This document shows, piece by piece, positions 1 to 8,794 of a stretch of 64,000 nt of DNA (position 1 is the stretch's first letter; every line of letters starts with the position of its first letter). Under the pieces are notes generated by a model. That model worked only from the letters and a program-made list of their open reading frames with translations, searched no databases and was not told where the DNA came from. This DNA is from Nonomuraea africana (GTDB taxonomy: Bacteria > Actinomycetota > Actinomycetes > Streptosporangiales > Streptosporangiaceae). The DNA lies in assembly GCF_014873535.1 (NCBI RefSeq), contig NZ_JADBEF010000002.1:1-64000 (forward strand), in the 5' to 3' direction. Both the position numbers and the translations under genes were made by a program.

Positions 1-1
1 G

Positions 2-286
2 GCCGCAGCCGCCGTCTGCGTCGGCCCGCCGAGCCCCATCATGCCGTCGCTGGCCACGCCCTGGGACGGCTTCGACGCGCTGCTGGTCGAGGTCCTGATG
101 GGCCGCTCGGTCGGCCACCCGGGGTGGGACGCGATGGCCGGGGTGCTGGCCAGCTACCGGCAGTGGAAGAGCGGCGAGCGGACCCGCGCCCTGGATCGGG
201 CCCACCAGATCGCCGGGCCGCTCGGCCAGGCGCTCCAGGCCTGGTACGAGGTCCTCCAGCAGCGTGCCGCGGAGGTGACCCGGTGA
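2..286 (+). CDS. C-terminal end of an unidentified protein (cut by window edge)
   Basis: An open frame runs in from the left edge and stops at 284-286. An internal ATG lies at 41, but the frame is open upstream of it, so the true start may be outside the window. The visible 94 residues are mainly helical, with a GHPGWDAMAGVL stretch and a charged C-terminal helix. I do not recognise the family. Its stop overlaps the GTG start of the carbamoyltransferase (GTGA), so it is the upstream member of the same operon. Confidence 0.6.
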   Translation, partial: AAAAVCVGPPSPIMPSLATPWDGFDALLVEVLMGRSVGHPGWDAMAGVLASYRQWKSGERTRALDRAHQIAGPLGQALQAWYEVLQQRAAEVTR

Positions 287-2025
287 GCCCGCTGGAGCCC
301 GCGCCAAGGGCCCGGCCGGACGTGGTGCTTGGTCTGTGCTCCTTCACCCACGATTCGGCCGCCGCGCTGCTGGTCGACGGTGAGCTCGTCGGCTTCGTCG
401 AGGAGGAGCGGCTGTCGCAGGTCAAGCACACCCGCGCCTACCCCGAGCAGGCGGTCGCCTGGCTGCTGCAGGAGAGCGGGCTCACGGCCGAGCAGGTGGA
501 CACGGTCGCCTACAACTTCCACGGCCCGCGCTATCTGGCAGACCTGGCCACGCTGCCGGCGCTGCTGGCCCATCCTGCCTCCAGCGATCGCGCGCTGCCC
601 CGCGCGGTCAGTTTCGCCAAGGTCGGCGTGCGGACCTTGCGCCGAGCCCGGGGCCTGAAGCGGCGCTTCCCGCACGCCCGCGTCCGGCCGCTTCAGCACC
701 ATCGCACCCACCAGATGTACGCCTTCGCCGCCTCCGGCTGGGAACGCGCGGCGGTCGTCATCGCCGACAGCCTCGGCGAGACCCAGACCACCACCATCGC
801 CGCCGCACGCCTGGTCGAGCCTGGACGCCCCGCGCTGGGCACCGTGCTGGCGCTGCGTGATCCGGGCTCGCTCGGCTACGCCTACGGGGCGGTCACCGAG
901 CACCTGGGGTGGCGGCGCGGCGATGAAGAGGGCACGGTGATGGCGCTGGCTGCCCTTGGCGACCCGGCACGCTTCCGTGCCCTGTTCGAGCGGATCATTC
1001 CGATCACGCCGAACGGGTTCGTCCTGCATCCGGCCTACTTCGCGCCGCGTGTGCTCTCGTCTGCCTACGCCCGGCTGCGGCCGCGCTTCGGCGCGGCTAC
1101 CTGCCCGCGCCGCCGCCCACACGAGCCGATCACCGACGTGCACCGCGACCTGGCCGCCGCCCTACAGGAACGCACCGAGCAGGTCATGCTGCACCTGGCC
1201 CGGCTCGCCCGCGACCGCACCGGGGAGCGGCGGTTGTGCGTCGGCGGCGGGGTGGCCACCAACTGCGTCGCGATCGGCAAGATCATCGAAGCGGGCCTGT
1301 TCGAGGAGGTGTTCGTGCCGCCTGCGCCCGGCGACGCAGGCACCGCGATCGGCGCGGCCGCGGCCGCGCACATCGACGCGAGCGCCCGCCCGCTGGCGGG
1401 CATCGCCGGCGCCTGCTACCTGGGCCCGGATTTCGGCGGCCACCCGCTCGACCTGACCCCGTGGCCGTCCCTGGCAGAGAAACCCGTCGACGGCGACGCG
1501 GCGGACTTCCTGGCCGACCAGCTCGCCGCCGGGCTCATCGTCGGCTTGTTCCACGGCCGCATCGAGGCGGGCCCGCGCGCGCTAGGCAACCGGTCGATCC
1601 TCGCCTCGCCGCTGCAGCCGGACGTGGTCGCGCGGCTGAACGACTCGGTGAAGTTCCGCGAGCCGTTCCGGCCGTTCGCGCCCATGGTGCTGGCCGAGCA
1701 CGCCGCCGACTACTTCACCCTCGGCCAGGACGCCCCGTTCATGTCGATGGCCTCCGGCGTGACCGACCTGGCCCGCACGGTGATCCCCACCGTGATCCAC
1801 GCCAACGACACCGCCCGCCTGCAGACCGTCACCAAGGACGGCAACCCGTTCGTCCACGCCGTCCTGACCGCGTTCACCCGCCGTACCGGCGTCCCGGTCC
1901 TGATCAACACCTCCCTCAACGTCAAGGGCAAGCCGATCTGCGGCACCCCCGCCATGGCGCTGGACTGCCTGGCGACAAGCGGCCTGGACGCGCTGCTGCT
2001 GGACGGGCGGTGGATCACCAAGTGA
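283..2025 (+). CDS. NodU/CmcH-family carbamoyltransferase
   Basis: Predicted 580-residue enzyme that transfers a carbamoyl group from carbamoyl phosphate (through carbamoyl-adenylate) to a hydroxyl of a sugar or natural product. Visible family motifs are an N-terminal HDSAAALL (about residue 23), the metal-site HHRTH (about 138), GGGVATNC (about 320), PAPGDAGTAIGAA (about 348), HGRIEAGPRALGNRSIL (about 424), FREPFRPFAP (about 458) and SLNVKGKPI (about 543). The length is normal and both YrdC-like and Kae1-like halves are present. The GTG start at 283 overlaps the previous stop. A longer ATG frame from 124 exists but would overlap the upstream gene by 160 nt. Family assignment is firm; the acceptor substrate is unknown. 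Confidence 0.93.
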   Translation: MSPLEPAPRARPDVVLGLCSFTHDSAAALLVDGELVGFVEEERLSQVKHTRAYPEQAVAWLLQESGLTAEQVDTVAYNFHGPRYLADLATLPALLAHPASSDRALPRAVSFAKVGVRTLRRARGLKRRFPHARVRPLQHHRTHQMYAFAASGWERAAVVIADSLGETQTTTIAAARLVEPGRPALGTVLALRDPGSLGYAYGAVTEHLGWRRGDEEGTVMALAALGDPARFRALFERIIPITPNGFVLHPAYFAPRVLSSAYARLRPRFGAATCPRRRPHEPITDVHRDLAAALQERTEQVMLHLARLARDRTGERRLCVGGGVATNCVAIGKIIEAGLFEEVFVPPAPGDAGTAIGAAAAAHIDASARPLAGIAGACYLGPDFGGHPLDLTPWPSLAEKPVDGDAADFLADQLAAGLIVGLFHGRIEAGPRALGNRSILASPLQPDVVARLNDSVKFREPFRPFAPMVLAEHAADYFTLGQDAPFMSMASGVTDLARTVIPTVIHANDTARLQTVTKDGNPFVHAVLTAFTRRTGVPVLINTSLNVKGKPICGTPAMALDCLATSGLDALLLDGRWITK

Positions 2026-3077
2026 AGATCGGCTACAGCTTCTGGGGGTTCATCGGCCCCGGCATCACCGACACGCCGGACGGCGGCCGCAGCCACCGCC
2101 GCCCCTTCGTCGACGGCATCCGCTCAGCAGGCCACGAGCTGGTGTTCCTCCAGCCCGACCGGGACCTGGCCGAAGCAGGCGACCCCGTCGCCACCCGCTA
2201 TCTCTTCGACGCGGGCCTGCCCGACCTGGACGTGCTGTTCCTCGAATGGCGCTGGCCCATCCCCGACCGCAACACCACCCCGTGCGGCACGCCCGGCCAC
2301 ACCTGCGATCTGCACCGGCAGAGCGACCTGGTCGACCACTACACCCACGGCCTCGGGCTGCCGACGATCATCTGGGACAAGGACCGGCAACTGCCCGCGA
2401 ACTCCCCGCTACGGCATCACCGCGGCGTCGTCGTCTGCGAAGCCGCCGTTGCCCCCACTCCCGGAGCGGCCACCCTGCTGTTCCCTGCGGACGATGCTGT
2501 GCTGGATGCGGCCGACCCCGCCGAGCTGGCCGCACGCAAGCGGCCGTATCCGCTGTGCTACGTAGGCAACCAGTACGACCGCGATGAGGCGTTCGAGGAG
2601 TTCTTCGTGCCCGCCGCGGCCCGCCTGCCCCATCGAGTCGCCGGGAAGTGGCCGAACACCAGCCGCTGGCCGCAGGTCTGTTTCCTGGGCCGCGTGCCCT
2701 TCGCCGAGGTCAGCCAGATCTACCACGAGAGCCTGGCCACCGTGCTGCTACTGCCCGACCGGTACGCCGTCACCGGGCAGATGACCCAGCGGATCTTCGA
2801 AGCCGTACTCGCGGGATGCCTGCCGCTCGCGCCAGCCACCATCGCGCACGCCACCGAGTTCGTGCCCGAGTCCTTGATCGTGAGCAGCGGCGCCGACGTC
2901 ATCGCCAAGGCGCACGCGTTGTTCTCGCTCGCGGGTGGGCCCGTCCACCGCGAGCTGATCGGCGAGTGCCTGGCCAAGCTGGAGCTGTTCCGGCTCAGCC
3001 GCCAACTCCGCACCCTGGACCGCCTGCTGGCCGATCTCGCCGGCAGCAGCCGCGATCAGGTCGGAGCATGCTCATGA
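2022..3077 (+). CDS. CgeB/GT-B-like glycosyltransferase
   Basis: 351 residues from a GTG that overlaps the carbamoyltransferase stop (GTGA). The N-terminus (KIGYSFWGF, then FVDGIRSAGHELVFLQPD) looks like the first Rossmann strand and helix of a GT-B fold. The C-terminal half has the usual donor-site pattern: a YHESLATVLLLPD strand, then GQMTQRIFEAVLAGCLPL, as in CgeB-like transferases. Immediate coupling to the carbamoyltransferase suggests that both act on the same glycan or glycoside. Sugar donor and acceptor cannot be read from the sequence. The fold-level call is an inference from motif order. Confidence 0.6.
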   Translation: MKIGYSFWGFIGPGITDTPDGGRSHRRPFVDGIRSAGHELVFLQPDRDLAEAGDPVATRYLFDAGLPDLDVLFLEWRWPIPDRNTTPCGTPGHTCDLHRQSDLVDHYTHGLGLPTIIWDKDRQLPANSPLRHHRGVVVCEAAVAPTPGAATLLFPADDAVLDAADPAELAARKRPYPLCYVGNQYDRDEAFEEFFVPAAARLPHRVAGKWPNTSRWPQVCFLGRVPFAEVSQIYHESLATVLLLPDRYAVTGQMTQRIFEAVLAGCLPLAPATIAHATEFVPESLIVSSGADVIAKAHALFSLAGGPVHRELIGECLAKLELFRLSRQLRTLDRLLADLAGSSRDQVGACS

Positions 3078-3176
3078 CCACCTCGATCATCGCCTCGATC
3101 ACCGTCTGGATGGATGCGGCACCGGGCAGCCGTTCCACCTCTCCTTCCACCCACCCCGCCACTATCGTGGAGAACC

Positions 3177-3689
3177 ATGCAGATGAACCGGGTCGCTGTC
3201 GTCGGGTCGGGTGGAAGCGGCAAATCCCACCTGGCGCGCGAGCTCGGCCGTCTGCTGAACGCGCCGGTCACCCATTTGGACGCGGTCTTCTACGACGACG
3301 AGTGGAACGCGCTGCCACCGGAGAAGTTCGAGGCCGCCCAGCGCGAGCTCGTCGCGGCCCCGCGCTGGGTCATCGACGGCAACTACAACTCCTCCCTGCA
3401 CGTCAGGTTGGAGGCGTGCGACACCGTGGTGATGATGGACGTCTCCACTCCGGCCGCGCTGTGGGGCATCCTGTCGCGGCAGGCACGGCACGGCGCCGGC
3501 CAGCACGCCCAGGGCGTCTACAACCGCATCCACTGGGGAGTTGTCCGCTACGTCACCTCCTACCGGCGGAAGATGCGACCCCAGGTCGTGGCGAAGATCC
3601 ACCAGTACGCCGCCGGCAAGCAGGTGGTGTTCCTGACCAGCCGCGCCAAGACCAGGCGCTGGCTGGAGCAGCTGGCCGCCACCCGATAA
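3177..3689 (+). CDS. P-loop kinase-like 'topology modulation' protein
   Basis: About 170 residues opening with a strand and Walker A loop GSGGSGKS (about residues 9-16). HLDAVFYDDEW and WVIDGNY follow, the signature of FlaR/topology-modulation-type adenylate-kinase-like ATPases. A lid-like basic stretch (YRRKMRP) comes later, and the C-terminal strand is VVFLTSRAK. The physiological substrate of this family is not established. ATG 3177 is preceded by GGAG; a second in-frame ATG at 3183 is equally possible. The 99-nt gap after the glycosyltransferase holds no other credible gene. Confidence 0.8.
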   Translation: MQMNRVAVVGSGGSGKSHLARELGRLLNAPVTHLDAVFYDDEWNALPPEKFEAAQRELVAAPRWVIDGNYNSSLHVRLEACDTVVMMDVSTPAALWGILSRQARHGAGQHAQGVYNRIHWGVVRYVTSYRRKMRPQVVAKIHQYAAGKQVVFLTSRAKTRRWLEQLAATR

Positions 3690-3723
3690 CCAGCCGAACC
3701 CACAGTCGCGGGGCGGGCTGCCC

Positions 3724-4578
3724 ATGACCGTGAACGGCAACGCCTTCACCAACCCGGCCACGACCGCCGACCTGTACCGCGACGACACCCGGCTGGCCAC
3801 CCGCACCTCCGCGCTGCACCAGGCCAAGACCTGCGGACGGCCCGTCGCCCAGGTGATCGCCGACCTCGCCCTGGAGCACCTCGGCGCACCCGCCGATGCC
3901 ACCGTCGCCGACGTCGGCTGTGGCCGGGGCACCAGCAGCCGCGTCCTCATCGAACGGCTGCAGCCGCGCGCCCTGCTGCTGGTCGACGCCTCGGCGGCGA
4001 TGCTGGCCGCCGCCCGAACCAGAGTCGAGCCCGCCTGGCCAGCCGCCGCCCGGACCGCAGTGGCTTACCTGCGCGCCGACTTTCACGCCCTCCCGCTCCC
4101 AGAGGCCTCCTGCGACCTCGTGGTGGCGGCCTTCTGCCTCTATCACGCCCCCGACCCCCGCCCGGTCATCGCCGAACTCGGCCGGACGCTCACGCCCGGC
4201 GGCACCGCGATCTTGGTGACCAAGTCCGCCGATAGCTACCACGCCCTCGACCAGCTGCTCGCCGCCACTGGCCTCGACCCTCGCGCGGCCGAGCGGCCCA
4301 GCCTGTACGCCAGCGCCCACAGCGGCAACCTGCCCGACCTGGTCGCGCCCATCATCCCCCTCATCCGCGTCGAGCATGAGCAGCACGAGTTCGTCTTCGC
4401 GGGCCTGGACCACGTGGCTGCCTATCTGGCCACCAACCCGAAGTACTGCCTACCGCCCCCGCTGGCCGGGCACCCGGACGCGATCGCCGCGGCGTTGCGC
4501 CGCCACACACCCGAGCGTCCCGTGACAGCCGTCTCCACGATCGCCTACGTGGTCGCCACCCGAGGACAGAGCGCATGA
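3724..4578 (+). CDS. Class I SAM-dependent methyltransferase
   Basis: 284 residues. Motif I is VADVGCGRGTSS (about residues 61-72), followed by a strand ending LLVDAS (acidic residue for the SAM ribose), LRADFHALPLPEASCDLV (motif II/III region) and LTPGGTAILV. This is a standard Methyltransf_11/25-type arrangement. The substrate may be small-molecule, consistent with the tailoring enzymes around it. The stop overlaps the next ATG (ATGA), implying translational coupling. The methyl acceptor cannot be deduced. Confidence 0.88.
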   Translation: MTVNGNAFTNPATTADLYRDDTRLATRTSALHQAKTCGRPVAQVIADLALEHLGAPADATVADVGCGRGTSSRVLIERLQPRALLLVDASAAMLAAARTRVEPAWPAAARTAVAYLRADFHALPLPEASCDLVVAAFCLYHAPDPRPVIAELGRTLTPGGTAILVTKSADSYHALDQLLAATGLDPRAAERPSLYASAHSGNLPDLVAPIIPLIRVEHEQHEFVFAGLDHVAAYLATNPKYCLPPPLAGHPDAIAAALRRHTPERPVTAVSTIAYVVATRGQSA

Positions 4579-5330
4579 CCCCCGGCGTGTTCACCAAGCG
4601 CTACCCGAGCAGCCAGGCAGCCAGCCAGGCGGCCGCCCATCATGCCTGGCTGGCCGAGCATGCCCAGCCGTTCCGGCTGCCGCCGATCCTGGCCGTGCAC
4701 GCCTCCCGCATCGACTTCGGCTTCGTCGACGGCCGCCATGCCCAGGTCGGCGACACGCTCACGGTGGCCGCCGCCCTCGGCCGAGCGCACGCCGCGGCGT
4801 GGGCGAGCGACTTGCACCACGCGCGGCTGAACACCCCTCGCCCGTTGGCCAGCGGCCTTGACCTGGCCGACTTCGTAACCCCGCGCCTAGCAGCCCTGAA
4901 CCGCCGCCAGCAGACCGGCCATGCCACCGCCCAGCAGGTCGTCGCGCTGCTGCCCCTGCTGAGCCCGCACCCGGCCGCCCCGGTCGCCTTTTACAAGGAC
5001 ACCAATCCCCGCAACGTGCTCATCGGCGCCCGCGGCGAACCGGTCGTGATCGACCTCGACGACCTCACGCTCGCGCCGTTCGGCTACGACCTGGCCAAGC
5101 TGCTCCTCACCCTGGCCATGAGCCACGGCCGTCTGCCGACCGGTACCTTCACCGCCGCGCTGGCCAGCTACAACCAGCCGCTCACCGCCGCCGACCTGAC
5201 GCCGGTCACGCTCGCCCAGCTGCTCGACTACGCCGAGCTCCACCACCTGCTCACCCTGCCCTATTTGGGCCGGGGCGGTTACCGATATCCCTGGCCCGCC
5301 GTCCGTCCCGCTTCGGAGGATCTGCTGTGA
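4575..5330 (+). CDS. Aminoglycoside-phosphotransferase-fold kinase (first of two)
   Basis: 251 residues. The catalytic-loop equivalent is YKDTNPRNVLI (about residues 139-149), where the usual His of HxDxxxxN is replaced by Lys. It is followed by the metal-binding DLDD (VIDLDDLTLAPFGYDLAKL). The N-lobe is short and lacks an obvious glycine-rich loop, so the protein may be a minimal APH/ChoK-family kinase acting on a small hydroxylated compound. Both ends overlap neighbours (ATGA upstream, GTGA downstream). Family confidence is good; substrate unknown. Confidence 0.75.
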   Translation: MTPGVFTKRYPSSQAASQAAAHHAWLAEHAQPFRLPPILAVHASRIDFGFVDGRHAQVGDTLTVAAALGRAHAAAWASDLHHARLNTPRPLASGLDLADFVTPRLAALNRRQQTGHATAQQVVALLPLLSPHPAAPVAFYKDTNPRNVLIGARGEPVVIDLDDLTLAPFGYDLAKLLLTLAMSHGRLPTGTFTAALASYNQPLTAADLTPVTLAQLLDYAELHHLLTLPYLGRGGYRYPWPAVRPASEDLL

Positions 5331-5974
5331 TCGTCACCGAACTGCTCTTCGTCCGGCACGGCCAGGCCCAATGCAACGCTGACGGCGTCGTCGGCGGCCC
5401 CCGTACCTGCACAGGCCTGACCGACCTCGGCCGCCGCCAGGTGACCCTGGCCGCCGACCGCCTGGCCGCAGCCCACCGCGCCCACCCCTTCACCCACCTG
5501 TACGCAGGGCCCCGCCAGCGGCTGCGCGAGAGCGGACAGATCCTCGCCGACGCGCTCGGCCTGCCGCTGATCATTGGCAACACGTTGGACGGCCCCCGGC
5601 ACGGCGACGCGGACGGCAAGCCGTGGTACGAGGTCAAGACCGCGTTCCGCGGCGGCCCCCACGCCCACCCCGACCAGCCGTGGGCACCAGGCTCCGACAC
5701 CTGGAACGGCTACCTCCAGCGAGCTGGCACCGTCGTGGCCAGCCTGATCCGCGACCACCAGGGGGCGCGGGTGCTGCTGGCCGCGCACGGCGAAACTGTC
5801 CTCGCCGCGCACACCCTCCTCCTGCACCTGCCGCCCGGCCTCACCGCGGGCTTCACCGTCGACCACGCCTCCATCACTCACTGGCAGCTGCACCGCAACC
5901 GCTTCAACGACGAGCGCTGGATGCTCCACTCCCACAACGACACCGCTCACCTGGCCGCCCTGGAGGCCTCGTGA
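5327..5974 (+). CDS. Histidine phosphatase family protein
   Basis: 215 residues. The N-terminal LFVRHGQAQCN carries the phospho-accepting RHG motif (about residues 9-11), and the second conserved His lies in LLAAHGET (about 153). This is the branch 1 phosphoglycerate-mutase-like arrangement. It probably removes phosphate from a small phosphorylated intermediate. Its position between two kinase-fold genes fits a phosphorylation/dephosphorylation step in the same pathway. The GTG start is preceded by CGGAGGA at about 5313 and overlaps the previous stop; the end overlaps the next start. Confidence 0.88.
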   Translation: MIVTELLFVRHGQAQCNADGVVGGPRTCTGLTDLGRRQVTLAADRLAAAHRAHPFTHLYAGPRQRLRESGQILADALGLPLIIGNTLDGPRHGDADGKPWYEVKTAFRGGPHAHPDQPWAPGSDTWNGYLQRAGTVVASLIRDHQGARVLLAAHGETVLAAHTLLLHLPPGLTAGFTVDHASITHWQLHRNRFNDERWMLHSHNDTAHLAALEAS

Positions 5975-6813
5975 TCACCCTCGAGGACGACCTGCTCCCG
6001 CTCGCCCGCCAGCATCTCGGCCCGATCACTGTCTTAAGCCGTGCCGATCTGCCACCCCACCTGCGACTGCTGGAAGGCGCCGACGGGCAGCGCTACATCC
6101 TCAAGCACCACAGCAACCCCGACCGATTCGAGGCCGAGGCGCGCGCCTACAGCACGTGGGTGCCTGCCCTCGGCGAGCACGCTCCCCACCTGATCGCCGC
6201 CGAGCCGGCCAGCCGGTGCCTGCTGCTGACCGCCGTCCCCGGTCGGCGCGTCACCCAGCTGCCGGCCGGGTCACCGGCCGAGCGGCACGCTCACCACGCG
6301 GCCGGTCACGTCCTTCGGCTGCTCCACCAAGCCGCGCCCGGCCCGCACCCGAGCCCACAGGTCTCCTCCTACCTGGCCGAACGGATGCGCTGGTGGGCGG
6401 CCCGAGCCCACCTGGCCACCCTCATCACCGCCAGCGAGCTCCACGTGCTGCACCGCCGCGCCGACGTCCTCGCCGACACCACCGTCGACAGCGCGATCTG
6501 CCATCTGGACTACCAGCCACGCAACTGGATCTTCACCCCCGGCTGGGGCATGAGCGTGCTCGACTTCGAGCACACCCGGCTCGACGCACGCATCCGCGAC
6601 TTCGCCCGGCTCCACCACCGCCACTGGCGACGCACACCCGCCCTGCGCGAGACGTTCTCCGACGGCTACGGCCACCACCCCACCCCCGACGAACAAGAGC
6701 TCCTCGATCGCTTCGACGCTCTGGAAGCCGTCACTGCACTGGTACGCGGCTACCAGAGCAACGATGCCGAACTCATGGCCCACGGCCGGTCGCTGCTCAC
6801 CCACCTACGCTGA
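5971..6813 (+). CDS. Aminoglycoside-phosphotransferase-fold kinase (second of two)
   Basis: 280 residues. It carries the canonical catalytic loop HLDYQPRNWIF (about residues 177-187) and a downstream LDFEH metal motif (about 197). The N-lobe has YILKHH with the likely ATP-binding Lys and an FEAEARAY helix. It differs from the kinase at 4575-5330 in retaining the catalytic His, so the two are not recent duplicates. The GTG start overlaps the phosphatase stop. It probably phosphorylates a sugar or aminocyclitol hydroxyl. Confidence 0.82.
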   Translation: MITLEDDLLPLARQHLGPITVLSRADLPPHLRLLEGADGQRYILKHHSNPDRFEAEARAYSTWVPALGEHAPHLIAAEPASRCLLLTAVPGRRVTQLPAGSPAERHAHHAAGHVLRLLHQAAPGPHPSPQVSSYLAERMRWWAARAHLATLITASELHVLHRRADVLADTTVDSAICHLDYQPRNWIFTPGWGMSVLDFEHTRLDARIRDFARLHHRHWRRTPALRETFSDGYGHHPTPDEQELLDRFDALEAVTALVRGYQSNDAELMAHGRSLLTHLR

Positions 6814-6827
6814 CCCGGAGGATCCTC

Positions 6828-7832
6828 ATGCACTCGACGGCCCCTCTCGCCATCGCCCGTGCCCTGCCGACGCGTGCCGTCGTCACCGGTGCCGCCGGAT
6901 TCCTCGGCTCGCACCTGTGCCAGGCACTGCTGGCTCAGGGCGTCGACGTGGTTGGCGTCGACCGGCGCGACCCCGAAACCCACCGAACCGCCGCCCTCAA
7001 CTTGGCCGCCATCCGGCACGACCCCCGCTTCATCTTCGTGACCGGCGACCTGCGCGCCTGCGCCATCGAACCGCTCCTGCCCGGCGCCGAAGTCGTCTTC
7101 CACCTCGCAGGCATCCCCGGCGTTCACCCCTCCTGGGGAGCCGACTTCGACGACTACGTGGCCTGCAACATCAGCGCCACCCAGCGCCTCATGCACGCCG
7201 TCACCCGTCTGCGCGTCCCCCGCCTTGTCGTCGCCTCCTCCTCCAGCGTGTACGGCTCCGCCAACGGTCGCCCCAGCAGCGAAACCGACCACCCCCGCCC
7301 CGCCTCGCCGTACGCGGTGACCAAGCTCGCCGAAGAACAACTGTGCCTCGCCCACGCGGCACGCCCCGAATGCGACACCACCGTGGTTGCCCTGCGCTAC
7401 TTCACCGTCTACGGACCGCGCCAGCGAGAGGACATGTTCATCCAGCGACTCCTGACCGCCGCCACGACCGGCCAAGCCGTGACCCTCTACGGAAACGGCA
7501 AGCAGACACGCGACTTCACCTACGTCGACGACGCCATCGCAGCCACCATCGCCGCAGGCAGCGTCCGCTTGTCTCACTGCGTGATCAACGTCGGTGGTGG
7601 TGGCGGCACAGCGTTGCACGATGTCATCGACCAAGCTCAACGGCTCACTCACCGGAAGATCTCCCTCAAATCCGAAAACGCGCGCAGCGGAGACGTAGCC
7701 GCTACCTGCGCCGACACGACCACAGCGCAGGGGACGCTGGGTTGGACACCGGCGACACGCCTCGAAGAGGGCATGAGCGCACAGTTGAACTGGATGGCCT
7801 CTCGGCGCAGCGCTTCCATCGCACGGGTTTAG
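6828..7832 (+). CDS. NAD(P)-dependent epimerase/dehydratase (extended SDR)
   Basis: 334 residues. The Rossmann motif TGAAGFLGSH sits at about residues 21-30, the active-site SSSSVYG at about 138, and the catalytic YxxxK as YAVTK at about 162. ALRYFTVYGPRQREDMFI and TRDFTYVDDA are substrate-side motifs of UDP-glucose epimerase/dehydratase-like enzymes. ATG 6828 has a strong CCCGGAGG 6-7 nt upstream. It acts on a nucleotide sugar by family precedent. It is the last gene of the operon. Confidence 0.9.
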   Translation: MHSTAPLAIARALPTRAVVTGAAGFLGSHLCQALLAQGVDVVGVDRRDPETHRTAALNLAAIRHDPRFIFVTGDLRACAIEPLLPGAEVVFHLAGIPGVHPSWGADFDDYVACNISATQRLMHAVTRLRVPRLVVASSSSVYGSANGRPSSETDHPRPASPYAVTKLAEEQLCLAHAARPECDTTVVALRYFTVYGPRQREDMFIQRLLTAATTGQAVTLYGNGKQTRDFTYVDDAIAATIAAGSVRLSHCVINVGGGGGTALHDVIDQAQRLTHRKISLKSENARSGDVAATCADTTTAQGTLGWTPATRLEEGMSAQLNWMASRRSASIARV

Positions 7833-7945
7833 GACAGCCGCTTACGGTCTTCGGGCTCCTTCGCCAGGGGCAGGTGTGGCGGCGTTCGTGGCACTTCAGG
7901 CCAGTCGTAGGATCGGCGCACAAACCGTGCCGACCTGGGGGAATG

Positions 7946-8224
7946 ATGGCTGACTTCGACCTGCCTTCTGATCTGGTGGAGCTCAAGCGGGAGTGGTTCG
8001 CAGTCGATGACCACTGCCGGAAGCTCGCCGGCGCGCTGCCTTCCAACGTGGCCGTGCTGGAGGGAAAGGCCGAACGCGATATGGAGGGTGAGGCAGCTCT
8101 GGCCGAGGCACGGGCCGAGCGGCTGCGGATCTTGGAACAGATCAACTCTCACCCGTGGTGGGAGGAGAAGGCGTCGGACCGGCATCAAGCGTGGATAGCG
8201 TTGGCCAAGGCCGCGCGGTCCTGA
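7946..8224 (+). CDS. Small conserved actinobacterial protein, unknown function
   Basis: 92 residues, highly charged and helical, with VELKREWFAVDDHCRKLAGALPS near the N-terminus and a C-terminal HPWWEEKASDRHQAWIALAKAAR. I recognise the HPWW...RHQAWxALxKAAR ending from small hypothetical proteins scattered through actinomycete genomes; no function is known to me. Two adjacent ATGs occur (7943, 7946). The second is better spaced from CTGGGGGA. It stands alone after the epimerase. Confidence 0.7.
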   Translation: MADFDLPSDLVELKREWFAVDDHCRKLAGALPSNVAVLEGKAERDMEGEAALAEARAERLRILEQINSHPWWEEKASDRHQAWIALAKAARS

Positions 8225-8562
8225 CGTAACTCATTCCGGGGTGAAACGAGTTCGTCGATGTGGAGCGGGGGGCTTGTCATGCCCGCTCAGCATCGACTAT
8301 GCGGGTCACAACAAGATCAACGCCGTTTGGGGCCTATGACAGCGTTCTTACCTGCACCCCGTGAAGGGAGACGCAGGGCGGGCAACGGCTCCCGATGGGT
8401 TCTTGAGCCGCTACCCGCCGCATCGCGTCTATCCCTGTCCAGCTCGCGGCGAAGGGTGGCCTGCCTCGTCGCAGGGCGAGCCTCGCCGGTGAGCCGTTCC
8501 CACACCGGGACAGCACAACAGGCCTTACCGTAAGGGCACATCGGACTATCCGTCACGGTTGG
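8225..8562. other. 338-nt stretch without a supportable gene; possible attachment-side junction
   Basis: The ORFs here on both strands (for example 8258-8533 and 8317-8556) have poor codon structure and look spurious. No tRNA could be folded by eye. A short frame ends ...TPFGAYDSVLTCTP at about 8363 and could be the 3' end of an interrupted gene. This is the border between the host operon and the integrase-bearing element, so one would expect attL here, but no core can be defined from one end only. Confidence 0.35.
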
Positions 8563-8783
8563 TTACGGCGTGTCGCCCTGGGAAGGCATCGTGCCGCCCC
8601 CCCGTTTCGTTCGGATGAGGACAGTCATGGTGTGCCATCTCGGCGGCGGTGCCGCCATGGCCGGCAGGTCTTCATCGGCCGACATGCTGAGCCCGTCCGC
8701 CTCGAGGTAGCCGATGGAAGTCCAGAAGTGATGTCACGCGGGTCCGTTCCGATCGGAGCCAGGTAGAGGCTGCCACCGGTCAT
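8563..8783 (-). pseudogene. Frameshifted remnant of a short phage-type gene
   Basis: Reading leftward from ATG 8783 the protein starts MTGGSLYLAPIGTDPRDIT. At about 8726-8730 the sensible reading moves to another frame, giving WTSIGYLEADG, then SADEDLPAMAAPPPRWHTM, ending at the stop 8563-8565. One missing base would restore a single ORF of about 70 residues. A stop in the second frame just upstream excludes independent expression of the full downstream part. The opening resembles N-termini of phage tail-type proteins. It could be decay at the prophage end or a sequencing error. Confidence 0.45.
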
Positions 8784-8794
8784 CAGGATCGCGG

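Noticed and set aside
124..282. ATG-started N-terminal extension of the carbamoyltransferase
   Set aside because: Translation is Arg/Gly-rich shadow of the upstream gene; GTG 283 with a GTGA overlap gives the normal family N-terminus.
8258..8556. ORFs and a possible tRNA or attB gene at the host/phage border
   Set aside because: No cloverleaf or T-loop sequence found; ORFs overlap on both strands with poor codon statistics.
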